DNA of 64,000 bases from Streptosporangium pseudovulgare (GCF_014648055.1 NZ_BMQJ01000007.1:311046-375045); one strand, 5' to 3'; numbered from the stretch's first letter, positions 23,347 to 31,226 are shown. Notes: generated by a model not told the origin, from the letters alone. A program made the numbers and translations.

Positions 23347-24228
23347 TCATTTCAGGCCGGTCAGGACCACCGACCGGACGATGTACCGCTGGAAGAAGAT
23401 GAAGATCAGGAGCATGGGCAGCAGCGCGATCAGGCCGCCCGCCATGATCAGGTTCTGGTCGACGCCGATGCCGTTCTTCAGGCCGGCCAGCGCGACCGTG
23501 ATGACCTTGGTGTCGTCACCGCTGGTGATGATCAGCGGCCACAGGAAGGAGTTCCACGAGGAGATCACCGTGATGATCGCCAGCGTGCCCAGGGCGGGCC
23601 GGCACAGCGGCAGCAGGATGCGCACCAGCACCGTCAGGGGCCCGGCGCCGTCGATCCGCGCGGCCTCCTCGATCCCGGCGGGCAGGCCGCGGAAGAACTG
23701 CCGCATCAGGAAGATCCCGTACGGCGTGCCCAGCAGATGCGGGAGGAGCAGGCCCCACCAGGTGTTGATCAGCTCCAGCTCGCGCATGATGAGGAACAGC
23801 GGGATCACCGTGACGGCGCTCGGCACCATGAGCGTCGCCAGGTACAGCCCGAACATCGCGTCCCGGCCGCGGAAGCGCAGCCGCGCGAAGGCGTAGGCGG
23901 CGAAGGTGGTGAAGACGAGCTGACCCACGGTGAGCGCGACGGTCATCAGCAGCGTGTTGCCGAGATAGCGGGGGAAGTCCGACGCGAGCAGCGTGGTCAG
24001 GTTGGCGGTGGTCGGTGGGAGGCCCGGCAGCCACGGCTCGGTGGAGTTGAGCTGGCCCCTGCTCTTGAACGCGGTCAGCACGACCAGCAGGTAGGGGAAG
24101 ACCGTGACGAAGGCTCCGGCGGCGAGCACCGCGTGCAGCAGGATCCGCCGGGCCCTCCCACGGGGCGCCTTCCCGGCCGGCGGTCCGGGCAGCGGGCCGG
24201 TCGCCGTCTTGGTCTCCGTCATCGTCAT
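23347..24228 (-). CDS. Sugar ABC transporter permease (MalG/CUT1 type)
   Basis: A 293-residue inner-membrane permease with six predicted spans and the EAA loop EEAARIDGAGPLTVLVRILLP (in pieces: EEAARIDGAGP, LVRILLP) contacting the ATPase. Forms the channel with the MalF-type subunit encoded just upstream (9 bp gap). ATG 24228 with GAGGGA upstream. No ATPase gene is in the operon, so a shared MsiK-like ATPase encoded elsewhere is likely. Confidence 0.93.
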   Translation of the reverse strand: MTMTETKTATGPLPGPPAGKAPRGRARRILLHAVLAAGAFVTVFPYLLVVLTAFKSRGQLNSTEPWLPGLPPTTANLTTLLASDFPRYLGNTLLMTVALTVGQLVFTTFAAYAFARLRFRGRDAMFGLYLATLMVPSAVTVIPLFLIMRELELINTWWGLLLPHLLGTPYGIFLMRQFFRGLPAGIEEAARIDGAGPLTVLVRILLPLCRPALGTLAIITVISSWNSFLWPLIITSGDDTKVITVALAGLKNGIGVDQNLIMAGGLIALLPMLLIFIFFQRYIVRSVVLTGLK

Positions 24229-24237
24229 CGTCGTCCC

Positions 24238-25251
24238 TCAGCTCAGGTCGTAGGTGGTGCGCTTGGCGAAGAACCGGACCTGGACCAGCGTCACGGTGAG
24301 GATGACCACGAAGAGCAGCATCGACAGCGCCGAGGCGTACCCGAAGTCGAACTCGCGGAACGCGGTGCCGTAGATCTTGAAGTTGATCACCTCGGTCCGG
24401 TGGCTCGGCCCGCCGTCGGTCATCACGAAGACGGTGTCGAAGATCTGGAAGGCACCGATCAGGTTCGTCACCAGGACGAAGAACATCGTGGGGTTCAGCA
24501 GCGGCAGGGTGACCCGGAAGAACCGCTGGACGGGCGCGGCGCCGTCCACGGCGGCGGCGTCGTAGAGCTCGCGCGGGATGCCCTGCAGGCCGGCGAGGAA
24601 GAACAGCATGTTGTAGCCGGCGTACTGCCAGATGTTGACCAGGGCGATCGCGGGCAGCGCCCAGGTGGGGTCCGACAGCCAGGCGGGCCCGGTGACGCCG
24701 AACAGGTCGAGGATGTTGTTGACCACGCCGTCGCGCGGGTCGAAGATCCACTTCCAGGTCAGGCCCAGCACGATCGGGGTGGCCATCCACGGCACCACGT
24801 ACAGCGCGCGGTAGAACCGCACGCCCGCCAGGCGCCGGTTCAGCAGCAGGGCGAGGACCATGGCGAGCACGGTCTGCAGCGGGATGCACAGCAGCACGTA
24901 GCCCACGGTCACCAGCATCGAGCGCCACACGCCGCCGTCCCCGGCCATCCGCCGGTAGTTGTCCAGGCCGACGAACGTGGGATCGGACAGCAGCTCCCAG
25001 TCGAAGAAGCTCAGGACCAGGACGATCAGGACCGGCAGCAGCAGGAAGGCCAGCACGCCGAACAGGCTCGGCGCGATGAAGAGATAGGCGTGCAGGTCGC
25101 CGAGCCCGCGGAGCCCGCGCCGGGGCCGCCGCGCGGGGCGGGAGACCGCCGTGCCCACCGGTCCGGCGGGGGCGGCGGGCTCCTCGGCGTCCGGGGCGGT
25201 CCCGGAACCGGGGGGCGCGCCGAGGCCGGAGCCGGAACGGGGGGCGGTCAC
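24238..25251 (-). CDS. Sugar ABC transporter permease (MalF/CUT1 type)
   Basis: A 337-residue permease: a ~60-residue Pro/Arg-rich cytoplasmic N-terminus, then six membrane spans and an EAA loop (LYDAAAVDGAAPVQRFFRVTLP, split here as LYDAAAVDGAAP and FFRVTLP). GTG 25251 overlaps the stop of the GH36 gene as GTGA, showing translational coupling; an ORF extending further upstream is an artefact of reading through the GH36 gene in another frame. Confidence 0.92.
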   Translation of the reverse strand: MTAPRSGSGLGAPPGSGTAPDAEEPAAPAGPVGTAVSRPARRPRRGLRGLGDLHAYLFIAPSLFGVLAFLLLPVLIVLVLSFFDWELLSDPTFVGLDNYRRMAGDGGVWRSMLVTVGYVLLCIPLQTVLAMVLALLLNRRLAGVRFYRALYVVPWMATPIVLGLTWKWIFDPRDGVVNNILDLFGVTGPAWLSDPTWALPAIALVNIWQYAGYNMLFFLAGLQGIPRELYDAAAVDGAAPVQRFFRVTLPLLNPTMFFVLVTNLIGAFQIFDTVFVMTDGGPSHRTEVINFKIYGTAFREFDFGYASALSMLLFVVILTVTLVQVRFFAKRTTYDLS

Positions 25252-26582
25252 GACGGCTCCGTCGCGGTGGGGACCATCAGCTCCCTGGTGGTCCGCAGCC
25301 CCCACTCGTCCAGCGCGGCGATGGGGTCGCTCGACCCGCGCAGGCCCCCGGTCGCGGCGATGTGGGCGGCCCACTCCTCGCGCGCCTCCACCTCCGGCCG
25401 CAGGATGACGCAGTCGGGGTCGTTGACCCACCAGCGGGCGTGCAGGAACTCGCGGGCCGCGCCGGTGAGCCGGGCGCCGAGCTGGGACGGCTGGCTGATG
25501 TCGCCCGAGCGGGGCATCAGGTTGGGCGCCATGTCGGGGCTGACCCGCATGATGTCCACCAGGCCGATGCTGGGCAGCAACGGGGCGCCGCAGCCGTGCA
25601 GCGTGGCGTCCGGGCCGGCTCCGGCGCGGACCAGCTCCAGGCCGCGCCGGTAGGCGGTGATCGGGTCCACGTCCTCGTGCCGCGCGCCGGCCAGCGCCCC
25701 GGCGTAGCAGTAGTCGAGCTTGAAGTGGGTCACGCCCAGGCGGGCCAGGCCCTCGAAGACGCCGACCAGGTGGGCGGCGGCGTCGGGGTGGGTGACGTCC
25801 AGCACGGCCAGTTCCTGGTCCCACATGCGCCCGGCGCTCACCGGCCCGTCCTGGCCGCCGACCAGCCAGTCGGGGTGCTCCCGGAAGAGGCGGCTGCCGT
25901 GGCCCACGAGGTACGGCGCGACCCAGATGCCGGCCCGGCGGCCCGTCCCGACGACGGCGTCCACCGCCCGTTCCAGCGAGCCGAACCCCGGCCGGATCTC
26001 CAGCCAGTCGCCGATGCCCGCCTCGTAGCCGTCGTCGATGAGGAACATGTCGGCGTCGATGCCGTGCCGGGTGGCCAGGTCGAGGTTGTCGACGATGTCC
26101 TTCTCGGTGACCCGGTCGAAGTAGCCGTACCAGCTGCACCACATCGGCGGCACCGCCGGGAAGGCGGCGGGCGCGTGCCCCTCGGCCATGGTGTCGGCCC
26201 AGCCGCGCAGCGCGGCGTCCAGGCCACCCTCGGCCAGCCAGTGCCGTACCGGGCCGTCCGCGGAGACCACCAGCCGTCCGCCCTCGGCGCGGGCCCGGAT
26301 GGAGGGGACGGTCAGCGGGTCCGGAGCCGACCAGACGGCGACCGGGCCGCCGTCTCCGGGATCGACGGCGAGCAGTCCCTCGCCCTGGAACGTCCCGGCC
26401 GGGACGGGGGTCTCCGGGCGGTAGCAGATGAGGTGGATGTTGTCGCCGGCCGGCCGGGGAGGCGTGCCGTCGAGGGGGTAGGCGCCGGTGGGGCTCCAGG
26501 ATTGCCAGCCGTGTTCGAAGACCCGTGCCCGCCGGGGGTCGCACGTGGTCTCGCCCACGTCTGTGAAGCCGGTACGCGGCAT
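25248..26582 (-). CDS. GH36-type alpha-galactosidase (melibiase-like)
   Basis: A 444-residue cytoplasmic glycosidase. Barrel motifs are PPMWCSWYGYF, FLIDDGYEAGIGDW, the nucleophile in THFKLDYCYAG and acid/base Asp in IMRVSPDMAP. It is shorter than the ~700-residue classical GH36 enzymes, with a reduced N-terminal beta-sandwich (HGWQSWSPTGAYP region), like the compact bacterial forms. ATG 26582 (MPRTGF) has GAGGA 8 nt upstream; ATG 26621 or 26618 is possible. First gene of the glycan operon and divergent from a ROK regulator. Expected to hydrolyse imported alpha-linked oligosaccharides. Confidence 0.87.
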   Translation of the reverse strand: MPRTGFTDVGETTCDPRRARVFEHGWQSWSPTGAYPLDGTPPRPAGDNIHLICYRPETPVPAGTFQGEGLLAVDPGDGGPVAVWSAPDPLTVPSIRARAEGGRLVVSADGPVRHWLAEGGLDAALRGWADTMAEGHAPAAFPAVPPMWCSWYGYFDRVTEKDIVDNLDLATRHGIDADMFLIDDGYEAGIGDWLEIRPGFGSLERAVDAVVGTGRRAGIWVAPYLVGHGSRLFREHPDWLVGGQDGPVSAGRMWDQELAVLDVTHPDAAAHLVGVFEGLARLGVTHFKLDYCYAGALAGARHEDVDPITAYRRGLELVRAGAGPDATLHGCGAPLLPSIGLVDIMRVSPDMAPNLMPRSGDISQPSQLGARLTGAAREFLHARWWVNDPDCVILRPEVEAREEWAAHIAATGGLRGSSDPIAALDEWGLRTTRELMVPTATEPS

Positions 26583-26623
26583 CGAGCTTCCTCGCTCTCG
26601 CTCAGTTACGAAGGAGTCCATCA

Positions 26624-26652
26624 TTATTAGCACCGCGGCCATCAGCGGGCAA
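26624..26652 (-). promoter_or_regulatory. Putative promoter of the glycan operon
   Basis: On the minus strand TTGCCC (26647-26652) and TAATAA (26624-26629) are separated by 17 bp, about 40 bp before the GH36 start. Confidence 0.6.
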
Positions 26653-26658
26653 TGGCCG

Positions 26659-26671
26659 TTTTCCAGGAAAA
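26659..26671. promoter_or_regulatory. Palindrome between GH36 operon and ROK gene
   Basis: TTTTCC-A-GGAAAA, a 13-bp palindrome 6 bp upstream of the putative -35 box of the operon. It is a candidate binding site for the divergent ROK regulator; no direct evidence. Confidence 0.5.
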
Positions 26672-26747
26672 GTCCGGACCGGTTCCCACCGTCCAGGGCG
26701 GGGATCGCTGGCATACTTTGGCGTTAAACAGGAGACCTACATTAGGG

Positions 26748-27929
26748 ATGGCGATGTCGAATCCCCCGCCGAGCGGCGGAGACCTCTCCCGGCTCCGGCA
26801 GCTCAACGCGCTGTCGGCGATCAGGGCGCTGCGCGGGGCCGAGCCGCTCCCCCTGTCGGCCATCGCCTCCCGCACCGGCCTGTCGAGGCCGTCCACCAAG
26901 GAGGTCGTGGACGAGCTGATGGGCCTGGGCTGGGTCGAGGAGGTCCCCCCGGCGCCGGGGTCGGTGGGCAGGCCCGCCCGTCGCTACCGGTTCCGTTCCG
27001 GCAGCGGTCACCTGGCCGGGGTCGACATCGGGGCGCACAACGTGCGCGCCGCGGTCGCCGACCTCGACGGCAACATCGTGGCCGAGACCCGGCAGGCGGT
27101 CCGGCCCGACACCCCCGTCGCCGACCGCCTGGCCGCGGTGGAACGGGCGGTCGCGGGCTGTCTGGCCATGAGCGGACTGACCACGGGGAACCTGTGGACG
27201 GTCGTGATCGGCACCACCGGACTCGTCGACCGCGACGGCCGGGTCATCTTCTCCGCGGCGATCCCCAACTGGAGCGGCCTCGACCTGGCCGGCCTGCTGG
27301 GCGGGGAGTTCCCCTGCGACGTGCTGGTCGAGAACGACAGCCGGCTCGCCGCGCTGGCGGAGACCCGCCGCGGGGTGGCCCGCGGCTCCCGGGAGGTCGT
27401 GTTCCTGCACATCGGGCGCAGGATGGGCACCGGTCTGATCATCGACGGCAGGCTGCACCGCGGGTTCGGGGCCGCGGCGGGCGAGATCGGCATGCTGCCG
27501 GAGACCCGCTGGAAGAGCGCGATAACGCACCTGCACGACTGCGCGATCGTGCCGGAGGGCACGCCGCCGGAGGACGCCGCGGGCTACGTCCTGGCGGCGG
27601 CGCGCACCGGCGACCCGGCCGCCGTGGCGGCCGTCGAGCGCTACGTCGACGAGCTGGCCGTCGGCGCCGCCGCGACCGTGCTCACCCTCGACCCGGAGCT
27701 CGTGGTGCTGGGCGGCGGTTTCTCCCGCTCCGCCGACGTTCTGCTGCCCCCGCTGCGCAGCAGGCTGGAGGCGGTCTGCCTGCACATGCCGGAGCTGCGG
27801 GCCTCCACGCTGGGCGACGAGTGCGTCGTCCTCGGCGCGATCGACTACGCCGCCGACCACCTCGACCGGCAGCTCTTCGCCGCCGACACGGGACCCGCCC
27901 TGCCGCTCCCGCTGTCCGCCACCCGCTGA
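26748..27929 (+). CDS. ROK-family transcriptional regulator
   Basis: A 393-residue ROK repressor: an N-terminal winged HTH (LRQLNALSAIRALRGAEPLPL through SRPSTKEVVDELMGLGWVEE) and a sugar-kinase-fold domain with GVDIGAHNVRAAVADLDGN (phosphate-1-like), GTTGLVDRDGRV and a GAAAGEIGM segment. The canonical zinc-binding cysteine cluster of ROK proteins is not obvious; CAIVPEGTPPEDA stands in that region. ATG 26748 has AGGAG ~12 nt upstream. Divergent from the GH36/ABC/PhoD/GH27/GH20 operon, which it very probably controls in response to an imported sugar. Confidence 0.92.
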   Translation: MAMSNPPPSGGDLSRLRQLNALSAIRALRGAEPLPLSAIASRTGLSRPSTKEVVDELMGLGWVEEVPPAPGSVGRPARRYRFRSGSGHLAGVDIGAHNVRAAVADLDGNIVAETRQAVRPDTPVADRLAAVERAVAGCLAMSGLTTGNLWTVVIGTTGLVDRDGRVIFSAAIPNWSGLDLAGLLGGEFPCDVLVENDSRLAALAETRRGVARGSREVVFLHIGRRMGTGLIIDGRLHRGFGAAAGEIGMLPETRWKSAITHLHDCAIVPEGTPPEDAAGYVLAAARTGDPAAVAAVERYVDELAVGAAATVLTLDPELVVLGGGFSRSADVLLPPLRSRLEAVCLHMPELRASTLGDECVVLGAIDYAADHLDRQLFAADTGPALPLPLSATR

Positions 27930-28033
27930 CCGTACGGCCACCGGCCCGCGCGGCCGGCCGTACGGACCACCGCCCGGCCGCACCCTGATCTCCGCCCCGG
28001 CCCCCGCCCCCCCCGGCCCCGGCCTCGACCGAT

Positions 28034-28064
28034 TTGACCTCGACTTTGGTTGAGGTTGCAGGCT
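28034..28064 (+). promoter_or_regulatory. MerR-type promoter/operator of NmrA-like gene
   Basis: TTGACC (28034-28039), a 19-bp spacer and CAGGCT (28059-28064). Within it lies the dyad ACCTCGAC-TTTG-GTTGAGGT (28037-28056). A long spacer over an ACCT..AGGT dyad is the signature of MerR-family activation by DNA untwisting. No MerR gene is adjacent. Confidence 0.8.
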
Positions 28065-28101
28065 GATCTCAGCACTTCCACCGAGGAAAGAGATCACTCT
28101 C

Positions 28102-28950
28102 ATGATTCTGGTCACCGGGGCGACCGGCAACGTCGGCGGGCACGTCGTCTCCCAGCTGCTGGACAGGGGCGTCGCCGTGCGCGCGCTGACCCGCGACCCC
28201 GCCGCGGCGGCCCTGCCGGACGGCGTCGAGGCGGTGCGGGGCGACCTGGCCGACCCCGCCTCCCTGGACGCCGCACTGGACGGGGTGGAAGCGGTGTTCC
28301 TGCTCTGGCCCACGCTGGTGGCCGACCACGCCGCCGCGGCGGCCGTCGAGAGGATCGCCGGGCGGGCGCGCCGCGTGGTCTACGTCTCCGCGCGCGGCGT
28401 GTCCGACGACCTGGAGCGGGCGCCGGGCTCGATCCTGGGCTCCCACGCCTACCTGGAGCGCCTGATCAGGGGGACCGGCGTGGAGTGGACGTTCCTGCGT
28501 CCCGGCGGGTTCGCGGTGAACACCCTGCTGTGGGCGCCGGAGATCCGCGCCACGGGCGTGGTCCGCAGGTCCCACGGGGCGGCGGGCCGGGCGCTGATCC
28601 ACGAACAGGACATCGCGACCGTCGGGGTGCTCGCGCTGACCGAGGACGGCCACGCCGGGGCGGTCTACGAGCTGACCGGGCCGGAGACCCTGACCCAGGC
28701 CGAGCAGGTGGCCGCCATCGGCGAGGCGATCGGCCGCCCGGTGCGCTGGGAGGAGGTCTCCCCGGAGAACACGCTCAGGGAGCTCGTCGCGGGCGGCATG
28801 TCGGCCGCCATGGCCGAGGGCATCGTCGCCGCCCACGGCGCGATGGTGACGTCGCCGGAGACGACCACCGCCACGTTCGAGAAGGTCACCGGGGTTCCGG
28901 CGACGCCGTTCCGGCAGTGGGCGGTCGACCACGCCGGCGACTTCCGCTGA
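28102..28950 (+). CDS. NmrA-family NAD(P)-binding protein
   Basis: A 282-residue atypical short-chain dehydrogenase. The N-terminal MILVTGATGNVGGHVVSQLL holds the GxxGxxG dinucleotide-binding motif; VEAVFLLWP, VVYVSARGVSD and WTFLRPGGFAVN follow in the order typical of NmrA/SDR-a proteins, which act as NAD(P)H sensors or quinone reductases. Start ATG 28102 follows GAGGAAAGAGA. It is a single gene behind a MerR-type promoter, suggesting induction by a redox or toxic-compound signal, and it ends at a strong terminator shared with the convergent tRNA-Lys. Confidence 0.88.
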   Translation: MILVTGATGNVGGHVVSQLLDRGVAVRALTRDPAAAALPDGVEAVRGDLADPASLDAALDGVEAVFLLWPTLVADHAAAAAVERIAGRARRVVYVSARGVSDDLERAPGSILGSHAYLERLIRGTGVEWTFLRPGGFAVNTLLWAPEIRATGVVRRSHGAAGRALIHEQDIATVGVLALTEDGHAGAVYELTGPETLTQAEQVAAIGEAIGRPVRWEEVSPENTLRELVAGGMSAAMAEGIVAAHGAMVTSPETTTATFEKVTGVPATPFRQWAVDHAGDFR

Positions 28951-28976
28951 TTTTCCGCCTCCGGCGGCCGGGAACG

Positions 28977-29015
28977 AAGAAGGCCCGGGTCGGCATCGCC
29001 GACCCGGGCCTTCTT
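28977..29015. terminator. Bidirectional terminator between NmrA-like gene and tRNA-Lys
   Basis: An 18-bp perfect stem (28977-28994 with 28998-29015), 3-nt loop, A-rich on the left and TCTTT on the right, so it can stop transcription from both sides. Confidence 0.92.
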
Positions 29016-29019
29016 TCCG

Positions 29020-29093
29020 TGCGCCGCCAGGGACTCGAACCCCGGACCCGCTGATTAAGAGTCAGCTGCTCTAACCAACTGAGCTAGCGGCGC
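29020..29093 (-). tRNA. tRNA-Lys (CTT)
   Basis: 74-nt tRNA including discriminator A. Acceptor stem GCGCCGC pairs at both ends, D-loop AGCTCAGTTGGTTAGAGC, anticodon loop CTCTTAA (anticodon CUU, lysine AAG), and T-arm GGGGTTCGAGTCCC. CCA is not encoded. A second identical gene is at 38691-38764. Confidence 0.97.
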
Positions 29094-29419
29094 CCGACTT
29101 CGACAAGACTACCGGACTCGCGACAGTGGTCCGTACCCGAAATGACCCGCCCCGTCCGCCACCACCGGTTCGGGATCGCCGCGCGGTCCGGCCCTGCCGG
29201 TAAGCTTCGCCTCACTCCCAGGTGACATTTCGCCGCCGGGCGCCGATCGGCAGGCCCGCACCGCCGTACGCCCATCCCCTGGTCGAGGCCGATGATCTTT
29301 TCTCTCGGGTGAGGCAAGCCGTCCCCCCGGTTCTCCCAGGCGCCGTCAGGTCTCGTTTAGGTCTCATTCCCCGGGTAGCAGGGTGGAGTCCGGAGAACCG
29401 ACCAAGGGAGACAGACATC
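29094..29419. other. Intergenic region with SigB-like promoter
   Basis: Holds the tRNA-Lys promoter region on the left and the leader of the PRC-barrel gene on the right. ORFs across it have no recognisable protein and I do not call any. Confidence 0.65.
29355..29378 (+). promoter_or_regulatory. SigB/SigF-like promoter of PRC-barrel gene
   Basis: GTTT (29355-29358), 14-bp spacer, GGGTAG (29373-29378), about 41 bp before the start codon. This matches the actinobacterial general-stress sigma consensus GTTT-N14-16-GGGTA. Confidence 0.75.
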
Positions 29420-29788
29420 ATGCAGCCTGATCTCTGGAACTACCGATCCGACGTCTACGGTGACGACAAGTCCCTGGATCTCGCGGGCTACCACGTCGAG
29501 GCGACCGACGGGAAGATCGGCTCCGTGGACGAGGCGACCTACGACGTCGGCGAGAGCTACATCGTCGTCGACACCGGCCCGTGGATCTTCGGCAAGAAGG
29601 TCATGCTGCCGGCCAGCACGGTGACCCGGATCGACCCGCAGGAGCGCAGGGTCCATCTGGCCCGTACCAAGGAAGAGATCAAGAACGCTCCGGAGTTCGA
29701 CGAGGCGGCCTTCAAGGAGCCGGCCTACCGCCAGACGGTGGGCGACTACTACGGCCGCTTCCCCTACGACGGGCCCGGCACCTTCTGA
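29420..29788 (+). CDS. PRC-barrel domain protein
   Basis: A 122-residue protein with a PRC-barrel: DLAGYHVEATDGKIGSVDEA, SYIVVDTGPWIFGKKVMLPA and VTRIDPQERRVHLARTKEE. Such small actinobacterial proteins are usually stress-induced, with unknown partner. Start ATG 29420 follows GGGAGACAGACATC. The promoter is SigB/SigF-like and the gene ends at a strong terminator, so it is a single-gene stress unit. Confidence 0.9.
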   Translation: MQPDLWNYRSDVYGDDKSLDLAGYHVEATDGKIGSVDEATYDVGESYIVVDTGPWIFGKKVMLPASTVTRIDPQERRVHLARTKEEIKNAPEFDEAAFKEPAYRQTVGDYYGRFPYDGPGTF

Positions 29789-29811
29789 CCCGGCCGCGGC
29801 GAAACAACCGA

Positions 29812-29841
29812 AAGGGGCCCCGCCCGATGGCGGGGCCCCTT
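29812..29841 (+). terminator. Terminator after PRC-barrel gene
   Basis: 13-bp perfect stem (29812-29824 with 29829-29841), loop CGAT. It can also serve the convergent nucleotidyltransferase gene. Confidence 0.88.
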
Positions 29842-29875
29842 CGCGTGGCGGACCGGCCGGCCCGCCACGGGGAGT

Positions 29876-30472
29876 TCAGGGCCACGAGGAGTCACCCGTG
29901 GCGTCGACGGGGCCGGGGACCACCTCCAGCCGCTCCAGCAGGGTCAGGAAGGTGGAGGCGTACGGCGAGGCCTGGGCGACCGACGCCACCCGGTTCCAGT
30001 CGACCTGCTCACGCAAAGCCCTGACCTGCGGCAGGAGCGAGCCGTAGTCGCAACTGTGCTCCGACAGCGGCAGGAGCCAGGAGATCACCAGGTCGGTCGC
30101 CTCCAGGACCGGCACGATGACGGCCGAGGCCTTCATCTGCTCGGACCGCTCAAGCAGCTCCGGGGTGACCGGGTTACCGCAGATGTTGAAGATCAGATCT
30201 ACCAGTCTGCCCTCGTCGTAGGCCTTGACCAGCCAGTCCTCCGGGGGCTTGGCCGTCTCGAAGCCCAGCTCGCGCAGCGCTTCCAGGGCCGTCGGCACGT
30301 CCTCCTGGGGCAGGACGAAGTCAACGTCGTGCAGTGAGGGCGCGGCCCCGCGGGCGTAGGCGGCGCACCCTCCGGCGAGCGCGAATCTCACCTTCGCGTC
30401 CTTCAGCGCCGTGCTCGCCCGCTTCAATGTCTCCAGGATCGAATCCGTTACCTCATGGCTGTGACTTCCCAT
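29876..30472 (-). CDS. Nucleotidyltransferase-fold protein
   Basis: A 198-residue protein with the pol-beta-type nucleotidyltransferase signature: FALAGGCAAYARG followed by HDVDFVLPQEDV, where the Asp pair would bind metal. The rest (LVDLIFNICGNPV, VLEATDLVISWLL) fits the AbiEii/MNT-like or DUF6036-like family of small transferases, some of which are antitoxin or toxin components. No partner toxin gene with a HEPN-like signature lies beside it. ATG 30472. The neighbour, transcribed divergently 66 bp away, is a DUF6328 membrane protein. Confidence 0.75.
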   Translation of the reverse strand: MGSHSHEVTDSILETLKRASTALKDAKVRFALAGGCAAYARGAAPSLHDVDFVLPQEDVPTALEALRELGFETAKPPEDWLVKAYDEGRLVDLIFNICGNPVTPELLERSEQMKASAVIVPVLEATDLVISWLLPLSEHSCDYGSLLPQVRALREQVDWNRVASVAQASPYASTFLTLLERLEVVPGPVDATGDSSWP

Positions 30473-30538
30473 GGGACTCGCTTACCCCGTGTCTCCGCAG
30501 GTAGGCATGGCAATCTTTTACCAGGGCATTGGAATGGC

Positions 30539-31054
30539 ATGATTCAGCCAGAATTTGCCCAACAAGAGCCGATCGCGGAGGATCCCCAGCCGAACGAGAG
30601 CCACAAGGAACGGGTGGACCGGGAACTCGGGGAACTGCTGCAGGGGCTGCGGGTCGCCGTCACGGGCGTCCAGGTTCTGTTCGCGTTTCTGCTGACCCTG
30701 CCGTTCGCCAGCGGTTTTCATAAGGTTGACGCATTGGGCCGCTGGCTGTTCTTCATCGCGTTGCTGAGCGCCGCCCTCGCCTCCGTCTGCTTCATCACCC
30801 CCGCAGCCCAGCACCGCCTGCTGTTCCGGAGCGGACTGAAGGAGAGGATGCTGCACCGGGCCAACGAACTTGGCATCGCCGGGGCCATCGGGCTCGCGAT
30901 CGCGATGACCACCTCGGTGGCGCTGGTCGCGGAGACCGTCATCAACGCCTGGCCGGCCGCGCTGTTCGGCGGCGTGATCGCCCTGTCCAGCGTCTGGCTG
31001 TGGATCCTCCAGCCCATCGTCGATCTCTACCGGAGCAAGGATGTTAAGCAGTGA
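30539..31054 (+). CDS. DUF6328 membrane protein
   Basis: A 171-residue protein with a charged N-terminus (ERVDRELGELLQGLRVAVTGVQ) and four hydrophobic segments (LFAFLLTLPF, WLFFIALLSAALASVCFI, GIAGAIGLAIAMTTSVALV, AALFGGVIALSSVWLWIL), matching DUF6328. The function is unknown; homologues lie near stress genes. ATG 30539 gives the family N-terminus. Followed 22 bp later by a tiny membrane protein gene, probably one transcript. Confidence 0.85.
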   Translation: MIQPEFAQQEPIAEDPQPNESHKERVDRELGELLQGLRVAVTGVQVLFAFLLTLPFASGFHKVDALGRWLFFIALLSAALASVCFITPAAQHRLLFRSGLKERMLHRANELGIAGAIGLAIAMTTSVALVAETVINAWPAALFGGVIALSSVWLWILQPIVDLYRSKDVKQ

Positions 31055-31076
31055 AACGTGAGGGCAGTGCATTGTC

Positions 31077-31226
31077 ATGGCTACCTTGCTCTGGATCATC
31101 GCAGTCGTTCTCGTCATCGCCGGGATCTACGTCATCCTGGCCCGCCGCGATCTCCTCTGGGGGATCGTCCTCATCGTCCTCGGTTTCCTGGTCGGCCCCG
31201 GAGGCGTGAGCATCTTCAATGTCTGA
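31077..31226 (+). CDS. GPGG-motif small membrane protein
   Basis: A 49-residue protein: MATLLWIIAVVLVIAGIYVI, then ARRDLLWGIVLIVLGFLV, then GPGGVSIFNV. Two short hydrophobic segments around a positively charged turn and the terminal GPGG motif match a small actinobacterial membrane protein family. It is shorter than usual ORF cut-offs. GAGGG lies ~13 nt before ATG 31077. Likely cotranscribed with the DUF6328 gene and closed by the terminator at 31296. Confidence 0.8.
   Translation: MATLLWIIAVVLVIAGIYVILARRDLLWGIVLIVLGFLVGPGGVSIFNV

Noticed and set aside
21535-25653. Plus-strand open frame of 1372 codons across the glycan operon
   Set aside because: It spans several well-supported minus-strand genes and has only the composition expected from antisense GC-rich DNA.
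24238-26544. Upstream extension of the MalF-type permease to 768 residues
   Set aside because: The extra part is the GH36 gene read in another frame; the real start is GTG 25251 in the GTGA overlap.
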